Below are positions 61,463 to 64,000 of a stretch of 64,000 bases of DNA, one piece after another; position 1 is the stretch's first letter; the number at the start of each line of letters is the position of its first letter. Source of the DNA: Actinomycetota bacterium (lineage in GTDB: Bacteria; Actinomycetota; Actinomycetes; Streptosporangiales; Streptosporangiaceae); contig PMSU01000031.1 in the NCBI GenBank assembly GCA_003168255.1, forward strand, positions 1-64,000, in the 5' to 3' direction. The position numbers and the translations under genes were made by a program. The notes below the pieces were generated by a model. The model saw only the letters and a list, made by a program, of their open reading frames with translations, was not told the origin of the DNA and did not search any database.

Positions 61463-61498
61463 CGTAACTTCAGAAGAAGAAAAGTTGCGGGTAGCAGC

Positions 61499-62143
61499 AT
61501 GACAGTCTCGCTTATCCGGGCTACGGTGCGGATGAGCGGGCAGCAACCCGCACCCGGGAGCACAAGGGTTCCCGCAAGGACGAACGCGATGGCCCAGGCA
61601 GAATCACAACCCGCTTCGGGACAGCCGGAGGGGCGCCGCCGACAGCTACGGCACGCCCGGCCGGAACGCCGCGGCCCGCAAGAGCGGCCGCAGGACTCCG
61701 GCACGGCTGACCGGACCTGTGTCCGCCTTGAGCACCCGGTGGTGGCCGGCTACGACGGATCAGGATCCAGCAGGAACGCGCTCGCGTACGCGGCGGGCAT
61801 GGCGAGGCGGCTGAATCGTCCCCTGCTCATCGTGCACGTGTGCCCGGCCGGCGTGTACTGCGAGCCGCTGACCGGCCAGGTGGTCGGGATGCAGCGGGAC
61901 CGCGATGAGCTTGAGCGCTGGCTGCTCACCGAGTTTGACCAGATTGCCGACAGCGCCGGGCTGAAGGTGTGCGTCCTGGCCCGCCGCGGCAGCGCGGCGC
62001 GGGAACTCGCGGCCACCGCCGCGGAGCACGGCGCGGATGCGCTGGTCGTCGGTGCTTCGACTCGTGTGTGGCGGCACGTGGCCGGCTCGGTACCCGGCTG
62101 GCTCACGCGGCACGCGCACTGCCCCGTCATGGTCGTGCCCTGA
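61499..62143 (+). CDS. universal stress protein (UspA family)
   Basis: 214 residues. About 75 N-terminal residues are Arg/Gln-rich with no fold I recognise. The Usp domain begins 'HPVVAGYDGSGSSRNALAYAAGMARRL' and ends 'HGADALVVGASTRVWRHVAGSVPGWLTRHAHCPVMVVP', with the G-x2-G-x9-G-type ATP-binding loop partly kept. ATG 61499 has no clear ribosome-binding site; ATG 61589 is an alternative. Confidence 0.85.
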   Translation: MTVSLIRATVRMSGQQPAPGSTRVPARTNAMAQAESQPASGQPEGRRRQLRHARPERRGPQERPQDSGTADRTCVRLEHPVVAGYDGSGSSRNALAYAAGMARRLNRPLLIVHVCPAGVYCEPLTGQVVGMQRDRDELERWLLTEFDQIADSAGLKVCVLARRGSAARELAATAAEHGADALVVGASTRVWRHVAGSVPGWLTRHAHCPVMVVP

Positions 62144-62166
62144 CGCCTCGGGCTAGGCCGCGCACC

Positions 62167-62955
62167 TCACGATGGGCCGAGGCGCCGTGGCGTGACGAGC
62201 AGGGACTGCGCGCCGACGCCGATCGGCCCCTGGAGATCGCAGAGCGACGATCTGGCCAGCCCCGCGCCGCCGGTGGAGATGGTGGTCGAGGCGTCCAGGC
62301 AGATCCACTCACCGACTGCCTCGCGGTGCAGGTGCACGGTGAGCTCGGGATTGATGAACTGCCACTCGGCGATGTCGAGCTGGCCGGACAGGCCGTTGCC
62401 GCTGTCCGCCACGGCGAGGACCCGTTCCAGCGGGCTGACCTCCTCGTCAGGAACCAGCGGATAACGGAGCCTGGCCCACACGGTCGCCGGGCCCGGCGAG
62501 CCGAACTCGCCACGCACCGGGCGCCACTCGATCGCCGACAGGTACCCATCGACCCAGCCGGGCGGCGTCCGCTGCACTGACCGGTCCGGCAGCCCTGGCG
62601 GCGCGGGAGGACTGTCCGGCACCGACGGGCCCGGCGTGCGCAGCACCCGCCATGCCCTGGCCGAGGCCACGTCACGGCCGCCGGCCTGCGCCACCGCCTC
62701 GACCAGCTCGACGCTGCGGCCAGGCCGCACCACCCTGGCCCGAAGCTCGAGCTCGCCCACCGGGATAGCACCGAGGATTTCGCAGGTAAACCGGGCGATT
62801 ATCATGTCGTCACGGGGTGCGCACTGCTGAATGGCTCGGCTGAGCAGCGCACTCGGCGGACCGCCGTGCTGCGCATGAACGTCCCACGGGCCTGTTGTGT
62901 GCACCGTAGCCCGCCAGCGCCCGTCGCCGAGGGGGACGTAGAAGCTTTCAGTCAC
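62167..62955 (-). CDS. acyl-CoA thioesterase-like protein (double hotdog)
   Basis: 262 residues: 'FYVPLGDGRWRATVHTTGPWDVHAQHGGPPSALLSRAI' (first hotdog with the typical HGGP, about residues 4-41) and 'DIAEWQFINPELTVHLHRE' (second hotdog) are typical of TesB-like actinomycete thioesterases. GTG start at 62955. Single gene; substrate unknown. Confidence 0.85.
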   Translation of the reverse strand: MTESFYVPLGDGRWRATVHTTGPWDVHAQHGGPPSALLSRAIQQCAPRDDMIIARFTCEILGAIPVGELELRARVVRPGRSVELVEAVAQAGGRDVASARAWRVLRTPGPSVPDSPPAPPGLPDRSVQRTPPGWVDGYLSAIEWRPVRGEFGSPGPATVWARLRYPLVPDEEVSPLERVLAVADSGNGLSGQLDIAEWQFINPELTVHLHREAVGEWICLDASTTISTGGAGLARSSLCDLQGPIGVGAQSLLVTPRRLGPS

Positions 62956-63038
62956 GCGTGGATGTTATCGACCGTGCCGACAGCGGGGCGCGGAGCCTCC
63001 AGCGCGGAACGCGGAGGTCAGCTAAATGAAGAAGTCTG

Positions 63039-63121
63039 TGGGCGAGGAGGGATTTGAACCCTCACGTCCTTTCGGACACACGGACCTGAACCGTGCGCGT
63101 CTGCCGTTCCGCCACCCGCCC
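63039..63121 (-). tRNA. tRNA-Leu(CAG)
   Basis: Class II tRNA, 83 nt. Acceptor GGGCGGG pairs with CTCGCCC (one G-T pair), discriminator A; anticodon loop TTCAGGT gives CAG; T-arm GGTTCAAATCC. It lies just before fhaA in the opposite direction, an arrangement common near the actinomycete origin region. Confidence 0.95.
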
Positions 63122-63260
63122 GGAGAGCTCACCGGGGCGGCTGGCTTCTCAATGAACGAGTTCCACGCACCGGCTCTTGGCAAGGAGTCAGGTTAGCACG
63201 TCCTAGGCCGGCCAGCCCGCGGATACGATCGTGGGCAGTAGGGAAGGGAGGTACCCCCCT

Positions 63261-64000
63261 GTGGGAGTCCTACAGCGCTTCGAGCAGCGGCTCGAGGGCA
63301 TGGTCGAGGGTGCCTTCGCGCGGGCGTTCAAGTCCGAGCTGCAGCCGGTGGAGATCGCAAGCGCGGTACAACGGGAGATGGACGACCGGGCCGCAATCGT
63401 GGCCCAGGGCAGGACTCTGGTTCCGAACGATTTCGTGGTGGAACTCGCGGAGGCCGACTACGAGCGCCTCGAGGTCTACGCGGACAGTCTCGGCGTGGAG
63501 CTCGCGAACCTGGCCCGTGAGTATGCCAAGGAACAGGGCTACTCCTTCGTCGGACCGGTGCGGATGCGCTTCGAGGGGGTCAGCGACCTGACGACGGGCA
63601 TGTTCAGGATCCGCTCGGGGGTGATCAGGGGCACGACCGTCGAGGGCGGTGAGATCCGCCAGCCCGCGAGCGATATGCCGAAGCCGCCGCAAGCCCGGGT
63701 CGCGGGCAGGCCACGGCTCCTGGTGTCCGGGCCGGAGCCAGGGCCGGACGGGGCCAGACAGCGCACCTATGAGCTGACCACGCCGGTGACCATGCTGGGC
63801 AGGGGTACCGATTGTGACCTCAGGCTGGTCGATCCCGGCGTGTCCAGGCATCACGCCGAGCTACGCGTGGAAGATGGGGAGGTTGTTCTCGTGGACCTAG
63901 GCTCCACGAACGGCACCTTCGTCAACGGCCAGCCGGTCCGGCGAGTGCTGCTGACCGATGGCACCCGCGTCACGCTCGGCCGGACGACCCTGGTATTCCG
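63261..64000 (+). CDS. fhaA: FhaA: DUF3662 plus FHA-domain protein, runs off the window
   Basis: GTG 63261 after GGGAGGT gives VGVLQRFEQRLEGMVEGAFA, the start of the DUF3662 domain ('QPVEIASAVQREMDDRAAIVAQGRTLVPNDFVVEL'-type core). A short linker follows, then the FHA domain 'MLGRGTDCDLRLVDPGVSRHHAEL' and 'DLGSTNGTFVNGQPV', which binds phosphothreonine. FhaA is a target of the PknA/PknB kinases in cell-wall control and usually heads fhaA-fhaB-pstP-rodA-pbpA-pkn. The gene is incomplete at the right end; only a few residues should be missing. Confidence 0.95.
   Translation, partial: MGVLQRFEQRLEGMVEGAFARAFKSELQPVEIASAVQREMDDRAAIVAQGRTLVPNDFVVELAEADYERLEVYADSLGVELANLAREYAKEQGYSFVGPVRMRFEGVSDLTTGMFRIRSGVIRGTTVEGGEIRQPASDMPKPPQARVAGRPRLLVSGPEPGPDGARQRTYELTTPVTMLGRGTDCDLRLVDPGVSRHHAELRVEDGEVVLVDLGSTNGTFVNGQPVRRVLLTDGTRVTLGRTTLVF

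Overview
The window is 64 kb of high-GC DNA from the chromosome of a filamentous-type actinomycete. The evidence is GC-rich codon use, GTG starts, and several actinomycete genes: the bacterial proteasome activator Bpa, an MptB mannosyltransferase, an SCO5717-like MinD/ParA ATPase, SigE-family sigma, HATPase/STAS switch proteins, and fhaA behind a tRNA-Leu at the right edge. A Streptosporangiales-like organism would fit, but I cannot assign a genus.

Region 1 (1-19.3 kb) is a defence island. A leftward operon encodes a HerA-type translocase, a NurA nuclease and a D12-class adenine methyltransferase. It is divergent, across about 217 bp, from a rightward operon of a Res-like helicase-endonuclease, a Mod-like DNA methyltransferase and a UvrD/PcrA helicase fused to a Cas4/AddB-like nuclease. 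Downstream lies an AAA ATPase plus subtilisin-like protease pair that matches IetAS. Next come a winged-helix/MNT nucleotidyltransferase whose start codon lies inside a perfect 14-bp-arm inverted repeat, and a convergent HEPN-like protein. The island ends at tRNA-Ser(GCT).

Region 2 (19.3-35.4 kb) is mixed chromosomal DNA. It holds an acyl-CoA ligase, a SigE sigma factor, an unknown gene plus MauE membrane protein, an AAA ATPase, and a doubly 5'-truncated MocR/CMD gene pair. It also holds purC, a VOC/ArsR/SRPBCC set, a nucleoside-deoxyribosyltransferase-like protein with an S1 domain and its membrane partner, an atypical two-component pair, and a DHFR-like/SRPBCC pair.

Region 3 (35.1-40.6 kb) is a decayed actinomycete integrative and conjugative element (AICE). 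It has a GntR/KorSA-like repressor with four matching 16-bp operator sites, a signal-less periplasmic-binding-fold protein, small AICE proteins, and frameshifted replication-activator and FtsK-like transfer genes. A 39-bp direct repeat duplicates the 3' end of tRNA-Ser(TGA). I see no integrase or replication initiator.

Region 4 (40.6-64 kb) is largely core: SCO5717-like ATPase, bpa, pheA, DUF4446, mptB and a GT2, then a STAS protein. An internally deleted ISAzo13-like insertion sequence with clear terminal inverted repeats interrupts it. Then follow an anti-sigma-like ATPase, MarR, a teichoic-acid-type ABC exporter, a secreted S53 protease with ricin-type lectin repeats, a PAS/GAF histidine kinase, an FAD-linked oxidase, an Fpg/Nei glycosylase, a universal stress protein, a thioesterase, tRNA-Leu(CAG) and the start of fhaA.
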